From Rotaria sordida (lineage: Eukaryota > Rotifera > Eurotatoria > Philodinida > Philodinidae): a stretch of 64,000 bases of DNA. Made by a program: the position numbers and the translations under genes. The stretch covers positions 62,001 through 126,000 of the forward strand of contig CAJNOL010000132.1 of NCBI GenBank assembly GCA_905250125.1, in the 5' to 3' direction. Within the stretch, counting starts at the first letter, position 1. Each line of letters starts with the position of its first letter. Positions 42,501 to 56,371 of the stretch are shown piece by piece. Below the pieces are notes generated by a model. The model made no database searches. It was given only the letters and a program-made list of their open reading frames with translations, and had not been told where the DNA came from.

Positions 42501-43765
42501 AGTAAAAAAAACAAAACAAAAGAAGTCCAGCCTTGGTATTATGAATAATATTCTCTAGGCAATAAATATTCATTTGAAATTTCATAATATGAGCATGTTG
42601 TACGGAACAAAGCAGTGTTAGAAGGGAAAAAAATATTCCTGTGATAAATATAATTTAAAAAAAAAAAGCAAAATTATTTTAGGACGTCAAGCCCTTCCAC
42701 GTCCAATAGGTACATTACGCGCATCGATTACACCAAGTACAACAACAAATACAACGAATGCTTCTATTCCAATAACAAATACAACAACTGATACAACTCG
42801 ACGTTCACCATCATCATTAACAGCAACAGCAACATCAACATCAACATCAACATCAACATCAACAAACAATGGTATAATACCATCTGATCGTTCACAACAA
42901 CAAATTATTGAATATATACGTTCACGTGATGTTCAAGGATTTATAAATCATATTGAACAAGGTAATATTGATGTTAATTATACAGATAATGTTGGTCAAA
43001 CAATGTTAAATTGGGTTGCTGCATTTGGTACACGTGAAATGATTGAATATTTATGTCGACGTGGTGCTGATGTTAATCGTGGTCAACGTTCATCATCATT
43101 ACATTATGCAGCTTGTTTTGGACGACCATCAATTGTACGTCTTTTATTAAAATATGGTGGTAATGTTGATTTACGTGATGAAGATGGTCGAACAGCTTTA
43201 GATAAAGCACGTGAACGTCAAGATGAAGGTCATCAAGAAGTTGTTGAAATTCTTCAATCAGCACATGAATGGACTGATATAAGACGACAAGATTCAACAA
43301 TACAACCAAATATAAATTCATCAATAAAAACTCTTGAACAAACTACAACAACAAATGAAATCAAAGGTGATATTGAAATGCAACCAATTTATTTACAACG
43401 TTTATTATCAATATTTTGTCAATTATATCAAAATACAATGATATTAACAATAAAACGTAATACATTACGTTTAATATCAAAATTATTACATTATGCAACA
43501 ATTGAACAAATAAATGAATATTTAATGAATAATGAAATAAATATTTTAACTACGTTATTTGAATTATTAAGTTCAATATTAGATACAAATGAAGATGATG
43601 ATGATACATCAAATCTTGTTTTATTAATTATTAAAAATTTATTTGAAAAAGATCGACATCTATTTCTTGAACAATTTCAATATTTAGGTTTAATATGGAA
43701 AATAACATCATTAGCATTATCACATCCAATAACATCGACATCAACTGTAACAAATATAAATTCTG

Positions 43766-43800
<35 letters not shown>

Positions 43801-46800
43801 TCTTCATTATCAATTAATATTCTTGCTATTGATGCTAAAGAAATTCTTTCTCATCGACCATATGTTTGGAATGAATTTAATTTATTACGAAATCGAGAAT
43901 GTTTATATATATGGAATAATTCAATTGCTATTGAATTATCAATGGGTTCAAATGGATGGTTTAGATTTTTTGCTGATAATTCTTTATCAACAATGTATTC
44001 ATCAGGTGAAAAATTTTTTTTTGTTTTATCAAAATTTTTACTTTTTGTTTTGTTTTTTTGTTGTTTTAGGAAGTCCAGAAACAAATGTAGATACAAGTGA
44101 AAATCGTCATGATTTTATTGATAAACTTCAACGATTAAAACAACAAGTACTTGATTGTATAGGACATGAAAAAAATGATGAAAATATAAAAACAATCGAT
44201 GGAGAACAACAACAAATAATGATAGCACGAACTATTTTTACATCAGATACAAGTAATGAACGAACAATAACTGTTGGTAATTGGACATTCGAATGTAATG
44301 GACCAACACAACTTCGAATTCATAATGTTGAAGGAGAACAGGTTTGTTTTAGATTTATCAAAAATAAATTCATTCGTTCTTATTAACTAAAAATTTTCAC
44401 GGACACATATTAAATAGATTCATAGGAATTATTAATGATAATTATCGAATCTATACCGAAATCGATTGAAGTAGCTTGCATCTATTTTTGTTTTTCATTA
44501 TTATTCAAATTGAAAGAAATTTTTTTTTAAGTTCGCCTGTTGAAACTGGATTGAGAGAAAAACGATAATTTACAACGCGCTATGCAAGATTTTAAATACG
44601 AGTTAAATCAAAAATATTGAGTCAACTAAAAGATCTCTGCAAAATATTTATTATAAATACATTCAACTTTTTTTGTATTAAAGCTGACTGCACAGGGCTA
44701 GATATAGGAAAGATAGTTCCAATACCAAAACAAATACTTTTTTAATGAAATTAGAGTCCGTCAGGTTGGTCCTGGACCTTGTCGGGTTCGGATCTGAAAT
44801 TTTCCTGTTAACTGGGTCCGAGTCCAAAAGCTTTATATCCGATGGATTCTATCCTACCCATTTCTCAGATGATTTGTCTGAGAAATGTGTCGAGTGTACT
44901 AGTCACCGAATGTAAAAAATCAGAAAAAAGTATCTCGCACCGTTGGGGCGGCTATCCTATTCCAATTAGAAAATTTCATTGAAAGTATCAAAGTACAATT
45001 CGATCGGATCCGTAAATCTTGAACCCGATGGGCTCTAATTGGAAATGATATATTTTACGATCGTGTAGAGCTTACGTCAAATGTTATATTCTCATGACTC
45101 ATATGTTGTACGAGTTTATGCAAAAATTATTGAGTAACGATCACTTCAATATTTGCTGTCACTATTTTCATAGTAAAATTATTCTTTTTTTTCGTAAACA
45201 AAAGAGTTATAGAATACATAAACGTGCCGAATAGATGAAGTATTAGTGTATATATTCTTAAACTAGAGCATCTACATTATCGATTCGTAAAAAAAAATAT
45301 ATTGTTTTATCTTGCTTTCTACACTAAAGGGTTATTCAAAAAAGTGCTTTCAATAGAGTGACCTTCTATATGTTTCTCTAACTGTAATTTGAATTGAGCA
45401 TTCAAAGATAATTCTTCTCCATATGATGCGTCTACTATATATACATAAATGTCTCTAGACAGAAACATAAATTTTTCAAAAAAAAATTTGTTTTTTTTGC
45501 GAAATTTTCTCACCTCAGAAACACTTTCAGATAAAACGAATGATAGATTCAGAATCAACACAAGAAACTACATTGAATAATGTATAGGATATTATTGTTT
45601 CAAAATTTTGACAAAAAAATAAATCATGTTCATGTATCCTGTGTAAATTATCTCGTGTACATTTTATTCAAGTTGAAATTCAATATATGGGACTATTTTA
45701 GTCAAAATGGGATATACCCACAATTCATTTGACTTTGATTCTTTACAAGAGTTATTTTTCTGAATAAGTCCTTTTAGTATAGACATACATAAAAATGTTG
45801 GCTCTTTCAGCCGGCTATTAAAAAAACTAATTAGCGAATAGCTCTCCAACCGTGCAAGAAAAAAATTCGAAAACTTCAAGATAGACTCTATGGCATGAAC
45901 CACATCCATGATAATATTTTCAGTAAGAATCTTAAAAATCTGGTTTTCTAAGTTTTGAAACAAAATTTTTTGTTTTATCATCATCTAGAGATTCTGAAGA
46001 AAGATTTTTACTATTTAGAATTCGTTTTGAATTTCTCATTCGATTACCATTTTTTCGTACTCCATCACATTGCTAATGAATGATTTTATCTATTTAATAT
46101 CATTTCAAATTTTTATAGATAACAATTATTGAACAAGGTCAACCAGGTTTTATATTTGAATCGAATCGTGGTACTCGTCATACATATCATGCACAAACAG
46201 CCTTAGGCAATGAATTTTCAATACCATGGTCAACAATTGAATCATTAAATTCTTCATCATCATCATCATCAAATTCAATTGATCCATCATCAAATATTTC
46301 AATAACAAAAACTTCATCAGTTCCAATAGGTAAAACAAAACAAGAACAAATGAAACATCGTACAACTGAATTAGCATTATATATCTATAATGAATATTTA
46401 AAAAATGTTACACCAACCAATTATACACGTTCAATATTAAATGAACTTAAATCAATCGTTAATGATTTAAATAATAATTTAAATTCAAATTCATTTGAAA
46501 GATTAAAAAAATTTTTACTTGAAAAAACAAGTTTATCATTATATGAATTATCATCATCAGGTCTTGTTAGTAGTTTATTAAAAATTTTTCATGGTTTACT
46601 TGATCAATCATCTGATGAAATAAATCTTGCAAATGAACGATCAAAATTATTTTGTTCAATATTTCTTTCTGATGAACAACCACAAGCATTTCAAATTCTT
46701 ATACGTAAACTTATATCAATATTAGAATCAATTGAAAAATTACCATTATTTTTATATGATACACCATCAAATTATGGTTTACAAATATTTTCAAAACGTT

Positions 46801-49800
46801 TTCGTTTTCAACTTCATTATCAAAATCAACAACAATTATTTACTGATAGAACTGGTAAATCATTAAAAATTGAACCATTAGCTACAGTTGGACAATTAAA
46901 AACATTTCTTGCATCAATGGTAAATAATTTTCTTTTTTGTATTTTTGAAAAATAATAAAATAAAATTTTTTTTCAAATAGGTTTCAAAACAATGGTATGA
47001 TCATTCACATGGACATTTAGAATTTGTTAAACGTTTAAAATATGATGGTCGACAACAATTTACATATGTAAATGATTTTGATCAAAATGGAATTTTCTAT
47101 TGGATTGGTACAAATGCTAGAACAGCATCTGATTATACAAATCCTAATTCAACTGGACTTATTTCAGGTATAAACAACATCAAAAGAATTTGTTTTGTAG
47201 AACTCACATTATGTTTTTCGAGGATACGTTTCTCAGCAACGAAAAAAAGGTGCTGAGCGGCACGCTGACAGATCTCAGATTTTTATGATGGGAGCAATCG
47301 TAATCATAAAATGTGCTTTGAAGCTCGTTTTTAGGCCTTTTCTACTAGGAAAAACTGAGAAAAGCCTTTTTGAAGGAGACAGCTGAAGAGGTTCCCTTGT
47401 CAGGCTATGCGAGAACATTTCAAAGTCACCTTTGAAATTTCAATGACTGGAATACGTTGTTGGTGAGTGAGTGTTAGAAATAGTGTAGCTGTTGATTTTT
47501 GGAAATCCAAGATATCGAGGATGATCGGTAGCAATGTATTGATTTGCCGCAGTCATCACATGATCAACATAAAAAGCGTGAATTGATCAAGTTATACCTT
47601 TGGAATACAATCAAGATCGGTATTTCTGAGCTTATTGAGATAAATCGTAGATCTGCTGTAGATATAATAGATATGTATAATAGGCTTATTTGCCAGTTAA
47701 ATCAATCATTACACTAATAATAAGATTAAGTTGAGAAAGACGGAATACAAAAATAAAAAACAACGAGGTAATAGTAACAACAACGAAAAAAATCCTATTC
47801 GAAATATAGAACAGATCGTTTTCCTGGTGATCGGTTATCTTTGGAAAACAAACAATAATCTGCTAGAAATTTTTCACTTTAGATATTTTGTATTGATATA
47901 ATAAGATAAAAAAAACACATGTGAATTCTACATTTTAGCCTCAAACAGTCCGTGCTGAAAAACTTTTTAAACAATATTTTTCTTTGTTGTTTTTTTAGTT
48001 ACTTGTTCAGATAATAATTGTTCATCTCAACAATTATCAGAAATGATTTCACATACATCACGTACAGATGATGATGAGAATACTAATGATATACATCATG
48101 GTTTTAGTTGGATTATGATTGATTTAGGTTTATTTATTATTCCAACACATTTTACATTACGACATAGTACTGGTGGTTTTCCACATTGGACAAGAAGTTT
48201 TCTATTTCAAATATCAAAAGATGGAACACATTTTATACCATGTGAAATATCATTAGTTAATGATACAAATTCATCAATAGCAACATGGACTATTAAAAAT
48301 AATCTAAACGAGAATTCAACTGGCTTTAGATATATACGTATTCATCAAAAATGTGGTCGACATCCTGTTTCTATTTCTGGTTTGGAACTTTATGGACAAG
48401 TCATTTCAGCAGTTGATATTCGTTCAAGTAAGGTTTTTTGTTTTGCAGACTAAATTAGTATGAATAACAACTATATTTAAAGAACTTGTATTATTTAAAT
48501 AACAAATGATTGACTGTAGTAATGGTACATCACTTTTTTGTATTAGATGAAATCTTTACATTTTTCATTGATAGCGGTGACGCGAAGAACTCGGAACAGG
48601 AAGATTGGAAATATTTTTAAAAATTGGAGAAAGATGTTGTCTGATACATTATCGTTTGGAAACAGCCGACATTGAATGGACGTACTGTAAAGTTTTTCTA
48701 CAATGAGAAATGAGCAAAATTTTCGATTATTTCAATTTCTATTTCATACATCAAATACTTCCATTGCTTAATTTTGCATATTATTGAATAAAGATTAAGA
48801 ATATTTTTTTGAGACAACTTTCTCTATTTTATGTTTGTCACTAAAATTCACATGATAAGAACACATTACAGTAAAACTTTTCTAATGTGAGCACTATTAA
48901 GGCCGACCAAAAGTGTTTACTTTACGGAGGTACTTATTATTGGGAAGTTTTCTATTTCTTTTATACAACTTATAACTATTCAGTTTCAATCGTTTGTCGT
49001 GTTGACACGATTTGATGTTACTATGTAACTATTAACACAACAACGGCGAGACGTTGCACTAAACACTAATGCTGTTGTATAGCATTAGATTTTTTTTTTC
49101 TTTTTTAAATATCTATGCTCGATTCATTCCCTTTTCCTATGTGTCCCATGATCTATCAAGACTTCAACTTACATAAATTAAATATTTTTTCTATTTGTTT
49201 TTTTTTCCCCACAGAACCAGAATTAGGTCGTTCTCGTTCCAATCGTGATGATAATCGAAATCGTTCAACGAATTCTCGTCAAACTCCATCTTATCATCAT
49301 TCACATTCAATATCATCTGCCAATACTCGCGCAAGTAAAATGCAATCACATATTTTACGACGTTTAGCAAGTATGCGTACAACCGGTATAACAACAATAT
49401 CATCATCATCTACAGGAAATTCGAATGGATCAAATAATAATACAAATAATAATAGATCAACTTCGTCAACAATTGATCGAATTTTATTTGATCAAATGGT
49501 TGATCTTTCATCAATTCCTATTGATTTATCAACAGGTAAATAAATTCACAAAAGAATTTTTTTTTTTTGAGTCTTGAATTTTTTTTCAAGCTCTTGAATC
49601 CGATGATCCAGAACGATTACGAATGGTTATTCAAGAAACTCTTTCACGTTTAACTGGTGATACAATATTAAATGAAAATACTGTATGAAAAAAATTATTT
49701 ATTTAAATTTTATTGTTTCTGAAAAAGAATATTTTCTTTGTAGAATTTACTTAATTTAATTTCACAACGTAAAAGTGTTTCAACACCAAATATAAGTAAT

Positions 49801-52800
49801 GGTGAACCAGTATTTTCTGTTTCATCAACTGAACAAGCATCAAGTGCTGAAAGTCTTATTTCATCATCTCGTACAACAGATCATACAATTGATGTAAAAA
49901 TTTCTTTTTTTTGTTCTTCGATGAAATTTTTGTTTTTTTGGAATAGCTTATGCAAGGATTTCGTGATCAAATAGCACGACAATATGATGCATTAGTTGCT
50001 CAAACACAACTTGAACCAACTATTGAAGAACCAACAACATCAGTTTGGCTTTCATCATCAACAGAAGATTTTTTAACACCAATTCGTTCAAATACATCAA
50101 ATGCTAATAATTGGCTTGAACTTGGAGAATATAATGAAGAAACATTTCTTACATCAAAAGGTTAATAATAAAATAAAATTATTTTTTTTCTTTAAAGTTT
50201 AGAATTTGTTTTTTCATTTTCAGATGAAATAAAAGATAAACATGATAATACTTTATTGAATACATCGAATGATAATAATAATTGTGAAACACGTCTTTTT
50301 ACTTCAGCTCAAACTACACCTATTACAACAACAACTCATTCACGACAATCAATTAGTAGTACAACTGAATCAGGTAATTTAAAACAATGAAATGCGCACA
50401 TTAACAAACTTTCAAATTATTCTTGAAATAATGCGAAATATTCTAGTAGATGTTTCATAATAAAGAACAACAATTTTAGATATAAGAAGGAAAGCATTAC
50501 TTGACACTATAAAAAAATCTTTAAAAATTTCAATATCTCGATATTTAAATACCCTTTGTTTTATAAAAATTCCCACAAAATTCTAAAAACCATGAGATTC
50601 TTTTATAAACAAAAATTTCTATAAAATCTCTTTTCATGAATCTAAAATTCATTAATACTTGATAATCATAGAACATTATTTTTTTTGTTCAATTTTTAGT
50701 TGAATCAATATGTGCTGTAACAGAAGAAAATAATAAAAAGAATGCAACTAGTGAATGTTCTGAACAACGTATCATATTGTATGTATTATTGTTATATTTA
50801 AATTTTCTTCAAAACAAAAACAAAAATCAATTTTGTAAAAATATTTTTCTAAAATTTAGATTAGAGAATGATATGAATGCAAGTGTACCAAATCTTTCTA
50901 CAACAAATCCAAATAATATGACTTTATCAAATCTCTTAACAACAGCACAAAGTTCACCAAATTTAACAACAACAACATTAAATGTAGCAAATGTTGTTAT
51001 AATTGATGATGAATCAATGCCAATTGAAGAATCACGAAGTTTATCTGAAATTCCATTATCTGATCAACAACAAAAACAAAATGATGAAACAAGTGATGAT
51101 GAAGATATGGATGATGATGAACATTGTCAATTAAAACGTGCAAAATTAAATAATCAACAAATTCAACCACCAATGGATACTAATGGTAAACAAAAAAAAA
51201 ACCAAAATAATTTTCAATATAATTTTATAATTGTTTTTATTTATTTATTTTTTGCTGTTTAGAAGATGATGAGGATGAAGATGACGACGAAGCAGATGAA
51301 GAAGAACCTGAACAAGACGAAGTAAGTCTTTATACTTTCAGATCGATTCAATTTTATTTCAAAAATAAAAATACATTTTTACAGAATTGTGGTCTATTTG
51401 ATGAACAGGTGATTAATTTAGTTTAATGTACTTCTTAGGCTTCTTGCTAAATAACACAAAATAATAATATTTTTTCTCACATAGATTGTTTTTTTTTTCT
51501 TTTTTTTCTTTTATTTATTTTGAATTTTTATTTAATAGGAAGAAGAAGAATATGATGAACAATTACAAGAACAAATTCATGGTGAACAACAATCAGTTAC
51601 ACGTCGAAATTGGGATGACGATTTTGTTTTAAAAAGACAATTTTCTGGTATATATTTTCAAATAAAATAAAATTTTATTTATTATTTTTTTTTTGTCTTA
51701 GTTCTACTTCCAGCATTTGATGGACGACCAGGTAGAACAAATATTAATGCAACTCAAGATATTCCAGTACCAACAACAATGACACCAAAACAATGTAAAA
51801 TTTTATTAGAAAATTTTTCTATTTAAAAATCTAATATATATATTTTTTTCTCGTAGCAACTCTATCTAAACAAATGTCAACTACAGATGTAATAGCTGCT
51901 TCTAATATGACTTTATATATTCGTGGACCATCACCACAAATACCAGGAGTTCGTATTTTGATTTGAATTTCTTTTTTTTTAATGCTTTATACGAGATTTC
52001 AGTGCTATTAGCATTAAGATCTATTTTGTTTTTCGAAAAAAAGTTTGGATACCACGTGAACTCAATAGAGGCAGCTTTTATAAGTTATAATATATATGAA
52101 ATCATATCCCTACTTGTCAAAGAAGGCCTGCGAGTAATGGCAATAAGTTTTCTAGATGCAATATGTATAGATTCTACCTCAACTGAAATGCGCTCTGTGA
52201 TATTCTTTCAGCTCTCACATTAATCTCACTATTTTATCCCTTCTGCACTCTCACTCTGACAATGTGTACTGTATTATCCCCTTCTTCTACTTTATAGAGA
52301 AAGTGAGAACATCGTTATATATATGTATATAATACGGTTAACAAAAATTATCTCTATTATATGTTTTTCTGTTTAATAGTTTTCTTTTTGAATGTTATTA
52401 GCATTGAATTCTGTGATGTTGTGATTTTTTGTTTTAGTTGAAAGAGATTGATATTGAAATGGATGATCCAGATGCAGCAATTTTTAAGTATGTTCAACAA
52501 TTAATTAGACCATTTCCATCATCACAACGATCTGAACGTATTAAACGAATTTTTGAGCCAACATATACGTAAGTATTATTATAATGAAATAAATTATTCG
52601 TTTCAAATAATAAAATTTTTTTTTTCTTTGAATTTATTTTATAGTATTGTCTATACTGAAAAATCAAAATCAGACGTAAGTAATCAATTTTGTTTAATCT
52701 AATATACATATTTAAATGGAATAAATTCAAATAAAAAAATATGTATCTATTGCTTGACTATTTAAAAAGTTATTATTGGAATTCGAAAGTTTCGCATTTT

Positions 52801-55800
52801 TTTCACTACTGGCACATCATATAAATGAAGTCAAACCTTGACCTGATTGTGTAGAATTGATTTATCTATAAAATACTGAAATATATAGACAACTTCAATC
52901 AACTTTATGATAGAAAAATTCAAAAATTTCAGAATAGAATTCACTTATGAACTACGTCTATACTGAAATCCTCATCAAGATTTGATGTCAAATAATTACC
53001 TCCTAAAAATTCGTTTTATAGAGATTTCCTTATGTATCGGAACAAAACGTTTTAGTTTTTGCGATTTTTTCGAGATTTTTAAGGAAGGCTTGTATCATCT
53101 AGAATCGGTTTTTGGACTTCACACTCAGGTACAAAAATATTTTTCATTTCCATATGTGTGTAATGTCACGTTGCTAACGCTTATGGTTTTTAATTATAAC
53201 TTATTCACACAAGTTTCTCGGACTGAGTTTTTTAGCATATCTAAAGCAATTCGTTAGAAAACCACAGAAGCTGATACCGGCAATTTTAGCTCATATTGAG
53301 CTTACAAGGATGTCATGGTGATACGAGCATTAGCCTAAAAGGAATTCGTATCAATGGGCCTTTGAAGCCAAGTTATGATCGTTTTATTGAATTTTCGATC
53401 CAGTTTTAAATATATATATCGGAAAATCAAAACAACAGTATTTCAACGTGAATTTTTTTTCATTAATAGTTCGAATGGTCAGTGAAATATCTCTAAAGTT
53501 TCAACCAAAAACAAAAATGTTCCTTCGTCAAGGTGTTGAATCTCCAAAAAACCTAGTCGCTTGCAACAGGCATGTTCCGAAAAAAACGAGTTGACTTGAA
53601 AATCCAATATCTCGATAAAGGAACGTTTCTTTCGGCTGGAACTTTCAGGATATTCTAAAAATCATTCAATCTATTTATGGGTTAAATTTTACGTCGAAAT
53701 TCAGTTTTTTGATTTTATGGTATATACCTAAAGTGGATTTAAAAATTCATTAAAACGATTATAACTCGACTCCAGAAGTCTATCAGAACGAATTCTTTTT
53801 TAGATTTTTGCTAGTCTTACCAAGGCTTCCTTATAGGGACAATATGAGCTCAACTGGCGGGTAACAGTTCAGATGAATCCCTTGACAGCATACATTTAAT
53901 ATGTAAAAGAATTAACTATAAGGAAGTTACAGTCCCGAGATATACGCATTTTTATTTTGTACCGTCATATCACTAACAAATGGCATTACTTATATATTTT
54001 GTTTTTGACTCATGTCTAAATTAGAGGCGATCTATTCAATCTTGATACATATTTAAATTTATCTTTTTATTAGACATATCAATCTTTATCATCATGTTCA
54101 ACTAATCTTGATATGATGTCAATAATAAATGAAAATATTCAACAATCATCTACTTCAAATATAATATCAAATGATCCAAAAGATGTTTGTACAATTGAAG
54201 ATATTCTTGAATTACTTCGTCAATTATATTATTTATCAAATACATATATTCAAACAAATCCTCATTATTATCATCATTCTGATGAAAATTTTTCATTTGA
54301 TAATTATTTTTATTCAAAAAAATTAAATAATAAATTATTACAACAAATACAAGATTCAATTGTAATAGCATCGTCAAGTTTACCTATATGGACAGAATGG
54401 TTAACACATTCATATAAATTTTTATATCCATTTGAAACACGTCAATTATATTTTCGTACAACGAGTTTTGGTACATCACGTTCAATTGTGTGGTTACAAG
54501 AACGTCGAGATGAATTAATACGTGCTGCACGTACTGGTGGTTTATTACGTCCATTAGGTGGTTCAACAACGACAACAACAACAACATTATCATCATTTCG
54601 TGTTGTATCAAATTCAAATGAAAATTCATCAACAACATCAAATTTATTTGTTCCTGAATTTCGTTTAGGTCGTTTAAAAATTGATCGTGCAACACCAATT
54701 GATCGTGAACGTATATTACGTGATGCTATGAATTTATTTCATTATCATGCTAAATCAAAAGCTAAATTAGAAATACAATTTTTAAATGAAGAAGGTACTG
54801 GTGACGGACCAACATTAGAATTTTATGCATTAATTGCAAATGAATTACAAAAACATTCACTTGGTTTATGGTGGCATCATGATGATTATGAACATAATCA
54901 AACAATTTATGTTAGAAAATTAGAAGGTCTTTTTCCTATTCCATATGCACAAAATGATGAAAAATTAGATATTATTTGTAATTATTTTTCATTAATTGGA
55001 ATTTATTTTGCTAAATGTTTATTAGATAAATATTTAATTGATATGCCATTATCAATAGGATTTCTTAAACTTTTATGTATGAAATCAAAATATAAGAATG
55101 ATTCAAATATATGGTATGATGGTATATTAGATTTAAATGATTTAATTGATATTGAACCATCACGTGGAAAATTTTTTCAACAACTTTATCAATTAATTGA
55201 AAAACGAAATAAAATATTGAATGATATTAATAAAACGAATGAAGAAAAAAAATTTTTATGTTCACAATTAAAAATAGAAAATGATCAACATGAATCAGTT
55301 GATCTTGAACATTTATGGTTTGTTGATTTTGTTCTTTTTTTTTCTTAATCTTTATTTCTATTTTTGTGAAACATAACCTAAAAAGAATGATGAAGTATAA
55401 AGAGAAAAAATTTAGACTTTCCACAGACTGTGACAGACGTTATTCAGACAGCAAGAGCAGCTACATCGTGTTTCACATTTTAATCCTGTAGAGATTATGC
55501 TAATAGCTCTTTGTTTCTTTTTTTTTAGTTTAACTTTCGTTTATTCACCACCATCAATTACTTATGGTTATCAATCAATTGAATTAATACCAAATGGATC
55601 ACATATTGTAAAATATTAAGATTTATATAATCTATCGAAATAGCTTTGTTTTTTCGTTTTTGTTTTAGGATGTTACTATTGATAATGTTGATCAATATGT
55701 TAAATTATCTTTAGAATTTATTTTTCGTGATGGTATTCGACGTCAAATGGATGCTTTTCGAAGTAAGAAAATTTTCAATTATTTATTTATTTAATAAATA

Positions 55801-56371
55801 TTTTAATTTTTCTTCGTAGATGGATTTAATCAAGTATTTTCAATTGAACATTTAAGATGTTTTAATCCACATGAATTAAAACTTCTTTTATGTGGAAATC
55901 AATGGCCATCATGGACATTAGATGATTTACTTAATTATATAGAACCTAGTCATGGTTTTACACGAGAAAGGTTTATTAAAAATAAATTCAAATTTTCTTC
56001 TTCTTGAAATTTTTAATTTGTTTCTTTTTCTTTTCCAGTGCTGGTTTTACAAAATTTCTTAATGTTATGTTAGAACTTGATGGTCTTGAAAGAAAATCTG
56101 TTGTTCAATTTATTACCGGCTGTTCATCATTACCACCTGGTGGTTTGTATTTTTAGCTTGAAAAATTCTTTACATAAGAATATTTTATTTAGGTCTTGCT
56201 AATCTTCGACCTCGTTTAGCTGTAGCACGTAAAGTTGAAGCCGATGATAATTCATATCCATCAGTCAATACATGTTATCATTATCTCAAATTACCGGATT
56301 ATTCAAACCAAGAAATCCTTAAAGTTCGTCTCATGACAGCATGTAAAGAACGAGGATTTTATTTTAATTAA
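39569..56371 (+). CDS. HECTD1: HECTD1 E3 ubiquitin-protein ligase
   Basis: HECT-type ubiquitin ligase. Thirty exons: 39569-39659, 40390-40435, 40492-40517, 40577-41060, 41132-41511, 42683-44005, 44070-44341, 46119-46919, 46981-47167, 47999-48427, 49215-49535, 49591-49682, 49744-49893, 49947-50160, 50224-50373, 50700-50778, 50860-51185, 51263-51321, 51385-51408, 51539-51647, 51702-51794, 51857-51948, 52438-52568, 52645-52675, 54074-55317, 55529-55607, 55669-55762, 55820-55970, 56039-56142, 56193-56371. They sum to 7761 nt, 2586 residues (human 2610). N-terminal armadillo-like part ([19 protein letters not shown], then ALCDIF, LSTLCRG), ankyrin repeats about 420-535 ([32 protein letters not shown]), APC10/SUN-like domain about 1205-1340, acidic region in exons 17-20, HECT about 2170-2586. 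Catalytic Cys2555 in [10 protein letters not shown] lies 31 residues from the end, as in human. The MIB/HERC2 module and about 90 residues before the HECT linker are absent. Confidence 0.97.
39770..39900. repeat. Short TIR element, copy 2, in HECTD1 intron 1
   Basis: 131 bp bounded by TAGAGCTCATCGGGTCC and the complement of TAGAACCCATCGAGTTC. The interior has TCGGGGTCAGATCTGAGAA and ACTGGGCTC, which also occur in copy 3 (TCGGGTTCGGATCTGAAAT and ACTGGGTCCGAG). The rest of the 730-nt intron (39660-40389) is anonymous. Confidence 0.6.
41512..42682. other. Large HECTD1 intron 5, anonymous
   Basis: Intron of 1171 nt between GAGG|GTAAGT and TTTTAG|GACG. No inverted repeat as clear as those in neighbouring large introns, no ORF of interest, and flanking exons join in phase to give the conserved LLFEGRQALP stretch. 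Contents not identified. Confidence 0.5.
44751..45038. repeat. Short TIR element, copy 3, in HECTD1 intron 7
   Basis: 288 bp bounded by TTAGAGTCCGTCAGGTTGG and the complement of TTAGAGCCCATCGGGTTC. Same family as 39770-39900 and 17116-17187; the interior left half matches copy 2 in the same orientation. The host intron (44342-46118) is 1.78 kb; its remaining part includes overlapping minor ORFs at 45319-45984 with no recognisable similarity. Confidence 0.6.
47168..47998. other. Large HECTD1 intron 9
   Basis: 831-nt intron. It holds small hairpins (for example ATTTTTATGATGGGAGC opposite TCGTAATCATAAAAT near 47280-47318) but no extended element visible by eye. The flanking exons join G|TT in phase to form the start of the APC10-like domain. 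Confidence 0.45.
48428..49214. other. HECTD1 intron 10, at the place of the missing MIB/HERC2 module
   Basis: 787-nt intron. In animal HECTD1 a MIB/HERC2 domain follows the APC10-like domain here. I searched the three forward frames for the GLDWKW-type motif; none was found. One short open stretch (48580-48715) has a GT-like donor context but no similarity to MIB. Confidence 0.45.
53255..53890. repeat. Foldback element in HECTD1 intron 24, same family as 13850-14345
   Basis: The left arm has TTTTAGCTCATATTGAGC and AAGTTATGATCGTTTTATTG; the right arm carries inverted partners (GACAATATGAGCTCAACTGG and CATTAAAACGATTATAACTC). The right arm aligns directly with 14211-14345 of the BTB intron (CTCCAGAAGTCTATCAGAAC against CTCCAGAGGTCTATGGATAC). 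The element fills much of the 1.4-kb intron 52676-54073. Confidence 0.7.

Noticed and set aside
42687-43324. Long minus-strand ORFs opposite HECTD1 exon 6
   Set aside because: Shadows of the Thr/Ser- and ankyrin-coding plus-strand exon; composition follows the complementary codons.
45319-45984. Two minus-strand ORFs (80 and 106 codons) inside HECTD1 intron 7
   Set aside because: No recognisable family, no leader acceptor, and they lie in an intron of a gene on the other strand next to a short TIR element.
48580-48715. Open stretch in HECTD1 intron 10 considered as the missing MIB/HERC2 exon
   Set aside because: It lacks the Gly-Leu-Asp-Trp-type core and would not join in phase; exons 10 and 11 already join perfectly.
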